Source: Alisma plantago-aquatica
Lineage: Eukaryota; Streptophyta; Magnoliopsida; Alismatales; Alismataceae
DNA length: 64,000 bases
NCBI GenBank assembly: GCA_963693085.1
Contig: OY856409.1
Coordinates: 1,336,556,915-1,336,620,914, forward strand
Direction of reading: 5' to 3'
Numbering within the stretch: the stretch's first letter is position 1; every line of letters begins with the position of its first letter. Of the stretch, positions 22,996-33,104 are shown piece after piece. The notes below the pieces were generated by a model. The model saw nothing but the letters and a program-made list of their open reading frames with translations, did no database searches and was not told the origin of the DNA. The position numbers were made by a program, and so were the translations under genes.

Positions 22996-25041
22996 TCAAA
23001 CTTTGGGGTCCGGGGTTAGCTTGGGGACCCATTTCATATTTGGGTTGGTCCCCTTAGGCTTGTAAGGACAATAGGTAGAATAATGATCATCACATTTGCA
23101 ATGCATACATACCATGGGGTTTTTAGAGCCGGAAGACTCTCCATTGAAAATTGGAGTTTCCACACTCTTTTTCTTACCCTTCTTCTTCTTCTTACCTTTT
23201 GGAGTAGTCGCATTGTATCCTAGACCACTAGTACCAACTTGTTTGGTAGAGTGCTCTAGAACATCATTTAGAGACTTCTTACCCGAAAGAAACCTTTGCA
23301 AAGTAGATCTTAATTTAGCATTATCATCACTAAGATTTGTAATGGTAGTAGATAAACTAGCAAGATCTTCTCTAGCATGCAAAAGGTCGGCCTCAAGACA
23401 GAGGGCTTTAGTAAGAAGAGAATCTTTTTCAAGAGTTAAGTTTGCAACTTCATTTCTAGGCAAGATAGGTCTAGAAGATAAATCATTTGTTTGTGCAAGA
23501 AGTTTAGCATTTTCAGATTTAAGAACAACAATTTCCCTTTGATAAGAATAAACTTCATCTCTCCTAGCATCATCAATAAGCTTAAGTTCAACATTTTTAG
23601 TTTTTAGAACATCTAGCTCATCTAGGCAATTTTGGTTCTCTATCTTAAGATTTTCAATAGTTTTAAGATAAGTACCATTCTCAACCTCTACTCCATTATA
23701 TTGAAGTTCAAGGTCTAGAAATTGCCCTTGCAAGGAATCTATGCTATCAAGATGTAATTTCTCATTTTGATCTAGAATATCAATCTTGGTATAGAGATCA
23801 TCAACTATCTTTCCTAATCTTTTTCTTTTAGCTTTACATTTAGCAAAAGATGATTGACAATCATTAAGCATTTCAATGAGGGTTTCCTTAGATAACTCAA
23901 GTAAATTTTCATCACTTACCTTGCTTACCTCACTTACCTCAATTACTTCTTCACTAGTAGATGTCATGAGTGCAAGGTGACATTCTCCATCCTCGGAGCT
24001 TGAGGAACTTGAAGTAGAAGACTCCTCCCATGCCGCATGAGCTGCATCTTTGGATCGTCTCTCCTTCTTGTCCTTCTTCTTGTACTTGGCTTCTCTTTTG
24101 TATTTGTCATCCTTCTTGTGGCTGCTCTTATGATAGCCCTTCTTGGCTTTTGGGCAGTCATTCTTGTAGTGGCCCTTTTGACCACACTCATAGCACCTAG
24201 GAGTGGAGGAGGATGGTTTGCCCTTGAAGTGTCTTCCTTTTGAATAGTTGGCTTCATGATCATTTGCACCTTCATCTTCGCTTGAGGAAGGGCAGGGAGA
24301 CTTCATGGCAAGTTGTTGTTGCCGCATCATTTCTTCAACTTGAGCTTTGAAGGTTGTGTCCTTCATCTTCTTGAACTCCTTCTCTTCTCTTTTCTCCTCT
24401 TCCTCTTGCTTGTCGAGCCTTGGTTCATGTGCTTGGAGGTTACCAACCAGCTCCTCGGTTGACAACTCGCTCAGCTTGTAGACTTCTTCAATTGAAGTGA
24501 CCTTTGGCTCCCATCTCTTTGGAAGAGATCTCAAGATCTTTGCATTGATGGTACCTCTATCCATGACACTCCCAAGGGCTGCAAGGCTGTTCAAGATGAC
24601 ATTCAACCTTGTGTACATGTCCGCAACTCTTTCATTCTTCCCCATCTTGAAATTCTCAAGTAGGCCGCCGAGCATATAGACCTTGGCCTCCTTGACTTGC
24701 TCCGTCCCTTCATAGGTGACACACAGCTTATGCCAAATCTCATGCGCCGTGTCCCAAGAAGAGATGTGGTTGAACTCCGATGGTGAAAGGGCGGCGTAGA
24801 TGATGCTCACGGCTTTAGCATTGAGTTGAGCACACTTCATCTCATCTTCCGTCCACGTGGTGATGTTCCCCTTCGGCTCTTCATACTTGAGATGGACTAT
24901 CTTCCACATCTCGTAGCTCACGCCTTGGATGTAGAATTGCATCCTTCTCTTCCAATATAGGAAGTTTGTGCCGTCGAAGACCGGGGGTCTCATGGAGAAG
25001 CTTTCTTCAAGATTGAGTGACCCAAGAGCTGAATCGCCCAT
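22996..25041 (-). CDS. gag: S gag polyprotein (681 aa), coiled coil and two CCHC knuckles
   Basis: Structural protein that would form virus-like particles and bind element RNA. The N-terminal block has PPVFDGTNFLYWKRRMQFYI (residues 19-38). A UBN2-type gag core (about 60-200) has WTEDEMKCAQLNAKA and AHEIWHKL. A Lys/Glu-rich stretch spans 208-245. Zinc knuckle 1 is CYECGQKGHYKNDC (283-296), followed by a lysine-rich tract and a Ser run (341-350). A predicted coiled coil spans about 375-585. A second CCHC knuckle, CMHCKCDDHYSTYC, lies at 645-658, just before the stop. The start is the ATG 37 nt inside the PBS. It ends in a single TGA (22,996-22,998) in frame with pol, so gag-pol readthrough or an acquired stop are both possible. 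Confidence 0.92.
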   Translation of the reverse strand: MGDSALGSLNLEESFSMRPPVFDGTNFLYWKRRMQFYIQGVSYEMWKIVHLKYEEPKGNITTWTEDEMKCAQLNAKAVSIIYAALSPSEFNHISSWDTAHEIWHKLCVTYEGTEQVKEAKVYMLGGLLENFKMGKNERVADMYTRLNVILNSLAALGSVMDRGTINAKILRSLPKRWEPKVTSIEEVYKLSELSTEELVGNLQAHEPRLDKQEEEEKREEKEFKKMKDTTFKAQVEEMMRQQQLAMKSPCPSSSEDEGANDHEANYSKGRHFKGKPSSSTPRCYECGQKGHYKNDCPKAKKGYHKSSHKKDDKYKREAKYKKKDKKERRSKDAAHAAWEESSTSSSSSSEDGECHLALMTSTSEEVIEVSEVSKVSDENLLELSKETLIEMLNDCQSSFAKCKAKRKRLGKIVDDLYTKIDILDQNEKLHLDSIDSLQGQFLDLELQYNGVEVENGTYLKTIENLKIENQNCLDELDVLKTKNVELKLIDDARRDEVYSYQREIVVLKSENAKLLAQTNDLSSRPILPRNEVANLTLEKDSLLTKALCLEADLLHAREDLASLSTTITNLSDDNAKLRSTLQRFLSGKKSLNDVLEHSTKQVGTSGLGYNATTPKGKKKKKGKKKSVETPIFNGESSGSKNPMVCMHCKCDDHYSTYCPYKPKGTNPNMKWVPKLTPDPKV

Positions 25042-25077
25042 CTTCTCCTACTTGTTGAAGTAGCTTGGAGAAGACCT

Positions 25078-25089
25078 GCTCTGATACCA
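25078..25089 (-). other. Primer-binding site of element S (tRNA-iMet)
   Basis: The minus strand reads TGGTATCAGAGC, a perfect complement to the 3' end of plant initiator tRNA-Met, two bases inside the 5' LTR. Confidence 0.95.
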
Positions 25090-25908
25090 CTTGTTGGATC
25101 AATGGGCTCTAGAAGGGGGGGTTGAATAGAGCTTCACAAACTTCACAAAAGTGATTAGACCACCAAATTATATTAAGTGCAGAACTTAAATCAAAACAGC
25201 AATTTGATGTCCTAAACTAGCATACAAAGCAAGGATAAGAGACAAGGAATAGCATGCACTTGGACAGGTGGTTTAGAGTGGTTCCATGTCCTAAACTTAG
25301 GAGCAATGTCAGTCCACTACCTAGAGTTGGTTAGGCTCTAGGATTTGTAACTTGGTTCTCTTATATATATCACACAATAAGATTACAAGCTACAACTACC
25401 AACCATCCAAGGACTTATATATCAAGCCAAGATCTTCTACCTCACCAAGGACTTACCCACCAAGCAAGTAGTCTTCCGCCTTCTTCAAAGGACTTACCCA
25501 CTCTTACTCTAGTCTTCGGCCTTGCAGGATTTACCTATCTTGCTTGAGCTTTGCCTTGCACCTCTCCTTCACTTGGAGAGCTTTAGCACCTTCCTCCTTC
25601 ACTCGGAGGCCTGGAGCAGCTAGCCTTCTTCTCCTTCACTCGGGGAAGAACAGCAACCTTCTTCTCTTTCACTCGGAGAAGAAACTTCAATCAATCTTCA
25701 TAGAGAATGGAGATGGGAGAAGTGGAAAGGAGAGCTTTACAAGATTACAAATGATAGCTCTCATACATGGGATCCTAACTCACTCATACTCACGAATTTG
25801 CTTTGAAGGTAGAGAGAGAAAGGGGATCAAAGGATTAGAAACCACTCAACTAAGGCTAGGACCAAGCATATGTGAATGAGAAACCTTGGAATGAAGTCCA
25901 AGAGGTCC

Positions 25909-25916
25909 TATTTATA
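25909..25916 (-). promoter_or_regulatory. TATA box driving S transcription
   Basis: Minus-strand TATAAATA in the 5' LTR, about 140 bp downstream in the element's sense of the word array at 26,055-26,305. This is the copy that would drive the genomic RNA. Confidence 0.8.
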
Positions 25917-26054
25917 GTTGAGGGTGTCCCTTTGAGGTTGGGAGAGTTAAGGGGCACAAACTAGCCGTTTTACAACTTGCAACGGATCTATTTTGAGTCC
26001 CACCTACTCCTCCAACGGTTGGAATTGTTTTTTCTGCATTCCAGTACAGTCTGA

Positions 26055-26305
26055 TCGGCCGAGTTTCAATAAAGGCAACTCGGCCGAACCACTAAATGAC
26101 AAGTCTGAAAGATAGACTGTCGGCCGAGTTCCCTTGGAGAAACTCGGCCGATCGGTCGACTTTCAACTTGGACCGATCAGTGGATCGGCCGAGTTTCCCA
26201 CCATAGGAACTCGACCGACCAGGGATCGGCTGAGTTGGTAACTCGGCCGATTGCCCAAAAAATTCCAGAATATATGGATCGGCCGAGTTTGGAATTCGAC
26301 CGACC
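26055..26305. repeat. Six-unit hairpin-word array (5' LTR U3)
   Basis: Same six TCGGCCGAGTT/AACTCGGCCGA units as at 16,462-16,712. Several of the base differences between the two LTRs fall in the words themselves (for example CGACCGA versus CGGCCGA), where this copy is sometimes the better palindrome. Confidence 0.9.
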
Positions 26306-26752
26306 AAATCCCTGTTATGGGTATTTTGGAATTTTTGTAAAACTGTACAAATGATGGGTTTTTGAGTCCCAATCAATTTATCCATCTTAGTTACAATACA
26401 AAACATGAGTATAAGTGATTACATTAATTGTTCTAAGCCTCTAAGGGCTATATTACAAAACGGTCAAAAGTCACATGTTTTGCATGTGCTGGATGAGTAG
26501 CTTTGGAGTTGAATGTGATTCTTTTCTTGTACCTAATGTCTGAAACAATCTCAAATAGATTTGTTAGATACATATTAATGGAATGGTTAAGTCATTATCA
26601 AAATATGGGCAATGTGCGACACCTAGGTCAACATGTACAACATGACATCAACATTAATCCTTGATACAATCAAATTGATCCATGAACTGAACGATTCATC
26701 AAATAAACTGGTCGTTAGACAAGCTTGAGATGATAGGTTCACTCAGTGAACC

Positions 26753-27236
26753 TGTAATGTCCCATGATTTGAGGCCTCAGATAAAATGATCTTAAAAGGA
26801 ATGAATGGACTACTCATATCACCAAGGTGCACCTCCTATTCAGGGAGCCCATCTCTAAAGAACTCTGTGGTTAAGCGTGAGAGTAGTGTTAGGATGAGTG
26901 ACCACTGAGGAAGTTTATCCTAGCTTGTGTGTGAGTGAGGTCAAAGCACACAGTTAAGGCTAGCGGTGGTCTATGGGGCCAATCGTCATTCTTGAAATTA
27001 TATTAAAGCCTTGGGTAGTGGGCTCTGGTGTTGCAAATGATTTTGAAGCCAATTCCCCTCTAGTGGGTGGGGCCCACATGGGAGGTATGCTGGAAAGGGC
27101 AGTATGAATTGATAGTGCCCCCCTTAGATGGGTAGTGGCCATTCATGTTGGAAAGGGCTATCCGAGTTGATGGAGCCACCCTTGCGTTGGTAGTCGTGAT
27201 CCGAAGCTGGGTGTACATGGGATGTTTGGGTCTACA
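26753..27236 (+). mobile_element. Cassandra-like TRIM remnant carrying 5S rRNA sequence
   Basis: Begins TGTAATGTCCCATGA inside the R LTR, right after GAACC. An LTR-like part runs to about 27,036 and contains a degenerate 5S rRNA segment. Next comes a weak match to the tRNA-iMet PBS (TGATTTTGAAGCCA, about 27,038-27,051), then a GC-richer interior with GTGGGTGGGGCCCACATGGG. This is the architecture of Cassandra, a non-coding terminal-repeat retrotransposon in miniature. No second LTR or matching target duplication was found, so it is partial and its right edge is approximate. Confidence 0.7.
26846..26917 (+). ncRNA. 5S rRNA-derived segment within the Cassandra-like LTR
   Basis: Matches plant 5S rRNA in order: CCCATC, GAACTCTGTGGTTAAGCGTG, AGAGTAGTGTTAGGATGAGT, GACC and GGAAGT. 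A 7-nt piece (CTTGGGC in 5S) is missing between GCGTG and AGAGTAG, and the first third of 5S is not clear. It contains the region of the pol III A box, intermediate element and C box. It is not a functional 5S gene. Confidence 0.85.
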
Positions 27237-27863
27237 CAAAAATGGGAAATCAATTATAAAGCCATATAGTGGATAGCAAAATTCGTTTTCCTTCAACACC
27301 TTTATGAATGTGACCCTATAGGTTTCACATTACATTGGAAGTGATGTCAAAGACCTCACGAGCAATGAATGATATCCATAAACACATCATTTCTATTCAA
27401 GTAAATGGAATAATAAGATATCAACATCAACATGTAAGTGAACAATGTGACCATGACCATATACTCCTTTTTTTTACAAATATATAAATTAAAACTAAGC
27501 ATGAAGTATTCAACCTCTTAATTTTTAATCTATTTACTTGAACTAGAGAAGACTATGAGATTTAGTGGGCTCAACATCATATATTGACTCACATGATCCG
27601 ACCATGCATTTTCTTAGTAATATTGAATGAGTGGATAAGATATAAATCTAATAGGAGGGATATATTCCATCTACATCACTAACATAATCAAAAAGTGTCA
27701 CATTGCACCCGGTAATTCATGTGGGGAAACCCTTATTCAAAGTCATGTTGGGTAGTGTTGAAGTACACATAACAACATGCGATCATTGTAGTCACTTCAA
27801 GACAAAGGATAGCACTCACCACCGTCTCATTGAGACATGACTCTGACTACCATGACATGGCTT

Positions 27864-27975
27864 CCATGTGTCATACTCAAGGTGGGAAATTCCAGTACAA
27901 GTTGTTCTCTAACATGTATCCATGTGGCATACTCAAGGTGGGCAATTCCAGTACGACTTGTTTTGTGACACGTAT
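27864..27975. repeat. Tandem duplication of a 56-bp unit in the R LTR
   Basis: Units 27,864-27,919 and 27,920-27,975 both run from CCATGTG through CATACTCAAGGTGGG and AATTCCAGTAC to GTAT. A third start (CCATGTGTC) follows. The left R LTR has no duplication here. Confidence 0.85.
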
Positions 27976-28357
27976 CCATGTGTCTAACATGATATCTAAT
28001 ATCAAGACTAAAGAAACATACTCATCCTTCAACACTCATACTAGTGTTATGGATTATTGTTGTCATCCATAGTAATATCTAATGGAGGACATATCAATAA
28101 TAAATACTATGAATACACATATGATCTCATGTTTACATCATTAACCCAAACCATATGTTATCGATTCAAAACTTTCTTAGGACACTATTACTCAATACTA
28201 AAATGAACATAGTAAGTGTATTTTCCTTCTATTAGTAATCAAACCATGTATATAGTGTTCCATTACAATCATCACATGATGGATTTAAAATCACACAACA
28301 AAGAAACCCCATATTATGATCCCTAAACCCGATTTTGATATAACATTATACATTATC

Positions 28358-29824
28358 TGAAAAGATCTAGAGGGGGGTGAATACAGATTTATAATAATTT
28401 TAATCAAATAAAATTACTTAACTTAAAGTCCATTGGAAATATAAAGTAAAGGAGGAAACCATAAGAGACTCAGATTTAGAGTGGTTCCATCAAATGACGT
28501 CAGTCCACTACCTAGTTGTTTCCAACCAAGATTTATAAATTATGTATTTTATTCCTTTTATATACCGATATGTGATACACAAAATTGAGGTGCAAGCCTA
28601 ACCCTCCTTTCAGCTCAAGGAGAACTCCCACCTTCTTTGATGGTCCACAGAAGGTCACCCTCTTCACCTCTTCTTTGACGACCTAGGTAGAGAACCAACT
28701 AGAGAAGACTCCTTCTTGCAGGATCTTAGACAATATTCACTATAAGAAGTGGCCCAAGCATAGTACACCAAAGTAAAAAGAGGTTGGAGAAATGGAAAAT
28801 ACAATTCATCTCATAAGATGTACAATCAAGCTCCATGGACAAGTGATGATGATCCACTCCAAAAAGGTTTAGGCAAAGTTGTATTAGGTGGAGAGGATAT
28901 TATAACTGAGCTAAGGGCTTTGGCTAGAATGATAGTAACTTTAAGTATAGAACCTAAGCTTTTTGAGAATGATGGCAAATCGAAGTATGCTCAAGTATGT
29001 ATCAAATGTTGTTGCAATGTAATGTACAAAGTTGTGTACAAAGTTAATTTCTAGGTGCCCTAAGACCACTACTATTTATAAGAAATGTTTATAAGTGATT
29101 AGGGTACCTGTGGGGAGTATCTAGAGTGTTATTAGTGGTCAATTAGCCGTTAGGATGAAGTTAATTAAGTTGTAATGACTAATTTGATCGTTACTAAACT
29201 AACATTCCAGAAACATTTCTGGTCCACAATATTATTGACCGAAAGAGTCTTTATCTACAATATTATTGACCACAAAAAGTTCTGGGCTCTGATGGCTATC
29301 AGTGGTCAATCTCCTTGCAACGGATCTTTGTCGATCAAACTTTTCTTTGACTGACTTTCTCCAGTTGATAATATTCTCAATTGAGATTGACTTAGAACTT
29401 TAGACATGCAAGACTATTTCTCAGTTTTCTGAGTCTTTGACCGAGTGTGTCTCGGTCCAAAAAATTGTTGACTGATAAGAATTTTGTTCAAAGATTTTCA
29501 ATGTATGTGAAGTCCTATTAATGACTCATATGAAACCTATCAACCCTAAAGTCTTCATGTGAGTGTAGGATAGGGTTTTGGGTGGGTTTTGGAGGATCAT
29601 CACTTGTTCTTACATCATGTCTATCAAGTAGTAAAAAAAACACATATACAAACAAATACATAAATACATGGTACAACTTCATTTGCAAGTATATGATCAT
29701 ATATGTATGCAAGGTTGACTTAGTTCCTTGATTACTTGAAATACTAAATACACATGTTAGTAATACAATTTGGGAAATATTTGTATCATCAAACTATGAG
29801 TGTGGCATATCCTGAAAGCCAACA
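28358..29824 (-). mobile_element. Solo LTR of SIRE-like family G, TSD TTATC
   Basis: Reverse-complement copy of the LTRs at 44,468 and 48,349. Its right end reads, on the minus strand, TGTTGGCTTTCAGGATATGC. The left end carries AGATCTAGAGGGGGGTGAAT. Perfect TTATC duplications lie at 28,353-28,357 and 29,825-29,829. No internal sequence remains, which is the hallmark of LTR-LTR recombination. An inverted TATA lies at about 29,073-29,080. Confidence 0.92.
29210..29480. repeat. Word array in the G solo LTR (TTGACC/GGTCAA type)
   Basis: Words such as ATTATTGACCGAAAGAG, ATTATTGACCACAAAAAG, CAGTGGTCAATC, GTCGATCAAAC, CAGTTGATAATATT, TCAATTGAGATTGA and GACCGAGTGTGTCTCGGTC occur in both orientations. 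The array lies about 130-400 bp upstream, in LTR sense, of the TATA box at 29,073. Confidence 0.7.
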
Positions 29825-29829
29825 TTATC

Positions 29830-30279
29830 TTATTAAATATTCATATTATCATATTTATCATCTTTAATCATATGAAGGAGTGCTTCAAAATGTACTTTAT
29901 TTTATAATAATAAAGTTCTTATATACCATAATTCATTCTTATTATTTGTTAAAACCACCGCCTCAAACCATCATTTAGCATTTTAGCATCATGTGCATCA
30001 TCAGTCATATAAGAAACATACAACTTAGTGTTTATCAACCTTGATTATTTCAAAAAACCAAATTTTCAGTAAGGCATGGTTTCAAATGACACTAATTCCT
30101 TCACACGGGTTCCATTATGCAAATCAGGGTTTTGAGAAAGCACATTATAAAAGAAATTATGTCAAAACTATAAAGAACAAAAGTAAGGTTTAACCTAGGA
30201 ATGGGTCATTAAAAATCTTCCCTTATTTAGAATGTTTCATACTTGAAAATTAGAAAAACTTAGGTTGAACTCTCAATAT
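29830..30279. other. No recognisable gene
   Basis: AT-rich sequence between the G solo LTR and the gypsy pol remnant. It may be the 3' end of that gypsy element, but no chromodomain or LTR edge is visible. Confidence 0.5.
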
Positions 30280-31430
30280 CTAATATTATAACTCTTGCAT
30301 AGATTATTTGACTTTGTGGTGTCTCTACAAAACTTTAACCAACAATATGTCTGACCTCCTATTCAATTTATGAATCTCATGGTCCATGATCTGCAGTGAT
30401 CCTTCCTCATAGGTAACATCTTTGACTACATGCATATATATTGGCTGCAAACACTTGTCTTGTATCAGGATGACACTTTCTTAAGATTGCCACATTGAGG
30501 ACATCACGAAGTTGTTGCAACTTAGGCGGTAATTCTAGCCAATATGCCACTTTTCCAAATTCTCCATTATAAGATAGGGTCTCACATATATGGGAGGAAC
30601 CATTGATGATAACTTTAAGAACATATGGTCACCCACTTCAAACTCAAAAGGTCCATGACAATTATCTGCATAGTCTTATGTCTATCTTATGCAACCTTCC
30701 ACTAATTCTTGATCACTTTTATCTTTTAATCTATTTGTTATACAATGTCAAGACCCAAAAAAATGCTTCTCTTTTATCTTACACCAAGAGATAGGTTATT
30801 GACACTTTCTTTACCAAAACTCTTCGTATATACTATCCACAAACTTGATTGGTAATTGTTGTTATATTCTAACTCAATGAATCTCATTTGTGAATCACAC
30901 CATATAGGAACTAAAGCATACAAGATCTAAGCATGTTTCAAATATAAAGATTTATGTTTTATAATTACCATATATCAAAGGATAAAAAGCTAATTGAACT
31001 TCATCCTAGTGCCATGGCATCATGAAGTCGATCCCATATACCATATTCAAACAGGGTTCTCCAATTTTGTTTGGTAGATGACAAGACACTGTGAACACTC
31101 ACTATCTCATCCACACATGTCTATTGTAGAATATTTGAAGAATACATTGTCATATATAGTAGTAAATAAGATTACTTAGTATACACACAACAACCCAAAT
31201 AGAATCACGCCCCAATATATGAAAGGATGATGAACTATAAATTCCATCATCACATGATACCATTTTCATTTAGGAATAGGTAAGCATTGTAGTGTACCTT
31301 CTGGTTTCCGATGTCATCTTTTTTAGTTGTTGTCGCATCCTATTTCTAGCCAAATACTCAAATACATTTCTTTTTATACCTAGACACTAGTAAAGTACTT
31401 TTAGGTATTGATATATCTTAGTAATTATTT
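30280..31430 (-). pseudogene. Ty3/gypsy integrase C-terminal remnant
   Basis: Minus-strand fragments in canonical order: HRKPEGTLQCLPIPKWK (about 31,310-31,255, normally H..P.GLLQPLPIPEWKW), IELEYNNNYQSS (about 30,886-30,850, normally VEFAYNNSYQSS), FEFEVGDHM (about 30,650), then GKVAYWLELPPKLQQLRDVL (about 30,560-30,500, normally KVAYRLELPP.L..LHDVFHVS LRK), and after a frameshift IYMHVVKDVTYEEGSLQIMD. Numerous stops and frameshifts make it dead. RT and gag are absent to the right, where an unrelated-orientation LTR begins at 31,697. Confidence 0.8.
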
Positions 31431-33104
31431 GATGTGTGACATACATAGATGTATGAATTCTTCTAAGATCATCTGCTTCAAATGTAATGTGTGTTACATA
31501 TTTGACACTTAACATTGTACCTTCTAAATTAGTTTAAAATACACCATATGAGTTCTGGAGTGGAAAACATCCCAATGTGTCTTGTATGAAGACTTCATGA
31601 TAGGAATCTTAGGCAAAGTTTTATAAAAGGTTTGGATATGAATCAGATAAATGTTACTTTGTTGTATATCCTAAGGAAACTATAGTATAGTACTTATGTA
31701 ACATCCCTGACCTGGGTTATACTTTAACCCTAGGTGTTTTGTTTAAGAAAGATAATTATATGCTTGATATTACATTTTGAAAAGTAATTAAGCCTCAAGA
31801 GGAACTTATATTTCAATCTTAGTCCTTTTCGAATGATGTTGAAAATAATGTTTTGCTTGTGTTGGACTAAAGTGCAAATTACCCAAGTTAAGGGGTTAAA
31901 TTGCAAATTTTACATGATAAGACGTTTCTCATATGTTGAAGCATCATTAGAATGAATATGATGCAGAGGTATGGCTTGTGGTAGCCTGAGTACCAAGAAA
32001 GAGCTGATAAAGCAATGTTTGTGCATTAAAAACCTAGTTTTGGTGTAATGTGCAATTTACCCAAAACCCAGGGTTAAATATGAAAATTACCACTTAAATA
32101 AGGTCCCTAATATTTCTTGGCATCATGTTGAGGCAATAAAATGAGAGGGGCATCTCATTTGTACCTCTTTGAAGGAGAGAGAATCTTGATATTAAAATAA
32201 TCAAGATTTAAGCATAATTGAAATTTGAATTCAATTTAATGCAAAAATAAATATAATAATTGAAGTGCCCTTCAACCAAATTGTGTTGGTTGAAAATTCA
32301 TATAAATTTAAGTCCTTGTGCCTTGCAAAGGCAAAGGAAATATCTACGTGAGTGGAGAACCCACTCACATTAAGAAAATAAAAAGAAATATCCACTAACT
32401 TATGGATATTATTATTATAAGGGTTGAGGTGCTTAATTTGCTTTTCTTTAAATCATGGATAATTGAGAGGAATAATAGAAAAAGGAGATATCCTCGTAAC
32501 CAAGGAAGGGAAGGGAGTAAGTGGCAAGGAAATGGAGGAGATAATCCCTACTTTCTCTCTCTTAAATGAATTTTCAATAAAATTCATATATATGCTCCTT
32601 TATCCATGAGTTGAAAGGGTAATTTCGAAACCACTTTCACTTCTTGCTTGCAAAACGACCAAGGGATCTTGGAGAAGAAGGAGGACGACCCTCAACCTGT
32701 TGGTAAGCTTCTTGACTTTCTTTCACCTTGATTTCATGGTGGAAATCACAAATCAATGCTTGATTTCTTCTTTTCTTCCATCAATCTTCAATTCTAGCCA
32801 ATCCTTTTCACTCAAAAGCTTGAGGAACGAACCTTGTGGTTTGAGAAAGGTTCTTCCACCATTGTTGACGTGAAGCTCCAAGCTTTGAATCTCAATTGAA
32901 GGCGGGTTATATAACATGAACCCTTGAACTTTGTTATTGATTCCATATATTTATCAATTGTTGATTCCTTCTTTATTCCCGAAATTTAATTTGAATGATT
33001 GATGAAATCACCATGGAAATTAGAGAAAGTTTCATGGGTTTGTAGCTTGAAGATGATGATGTCATCACAAGCACACACCTCAATTAATATCCTAGGAAAA
33101 CAGT

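Larger units (their letters stand above)
25092..26633 (-). repeat. 5' LTR of element S
   Basis: 1,542 bp, collinear with 15,499-17,040 at an offset of 9,593. About 16 substitutions separate the two copies, many of them C/T or G/A. Ends TG..CA, followed by the TGTAC target duplication. Confidence 0.97.
15494..26638 (-). mobile_element. Young SIRE/Maximus-type Ty1/copia element S
   Basis: An 11,135-bp element (15,499-26,633) bounded by the 5-bp duplication TGTAC at 15,494-15,498 and 26,634-26,638. Minus-strand order is 5' LTR (26,633-25,092), PBS, gag, pol (protease, integrase, RT, RNase H), a third ORF, PPT, 3' LTR (17,040-15,499). Copia domain order, the long coiled-coil gag with two zinc knuckles and the extra 3' ORF place it in the SIRE/Maximus branch. 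The two 1,542-bp LTRs differ at about 16 hand-counted positions with no indel, so the insertion is recent. It landed in the R 5' LTR. A TGA between gag and pol and a TGA in integrase mean this copy probably cannot make all its own proteins. Confidence 0.95.
6310..28300 (-). mobile_element. Old minus-strand Ty1/copia element R, host of several nested insertions
   Basis: Two collinear LTR copies bracket this segment: 6310-8572 (3' LTR) and 14,800-15,498 joined to 26,639-28,300 (5' LTR). Both are in minus orientation. A PBS resembling the tRNA-iMet complement lies at the internal edge of the 5' LTR (14,781-14,793). Minus-strand gag (10.3-11.25 kb) and integrase (9.24-10.0 kb) relics lie between them in the expected order, but RT and RNase H are not seen. 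Inserted into R are an Athila-like LTR, the S copia element and a Cassandra-like LTR. Outer limits are approximate and no target duplication was recognised. Confidence 0.75.
26639..28300 (-). repeat. 5' LTR of element R, outer half
   Basis: Resumes with ACATCAACATTAATCCTTGA, matching the left copy near 7,270. It continues with the word region (26,690-26,752), then after the Cassandra-like insert with GTGACCCTATAGGTTTCACA (about 27,309) and ATATTGACTCACATG (about 27,579). It ends CACACAACA at 28,300. A 56-bp tandem duplication is specific to this copy. Confidence 0.8.
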
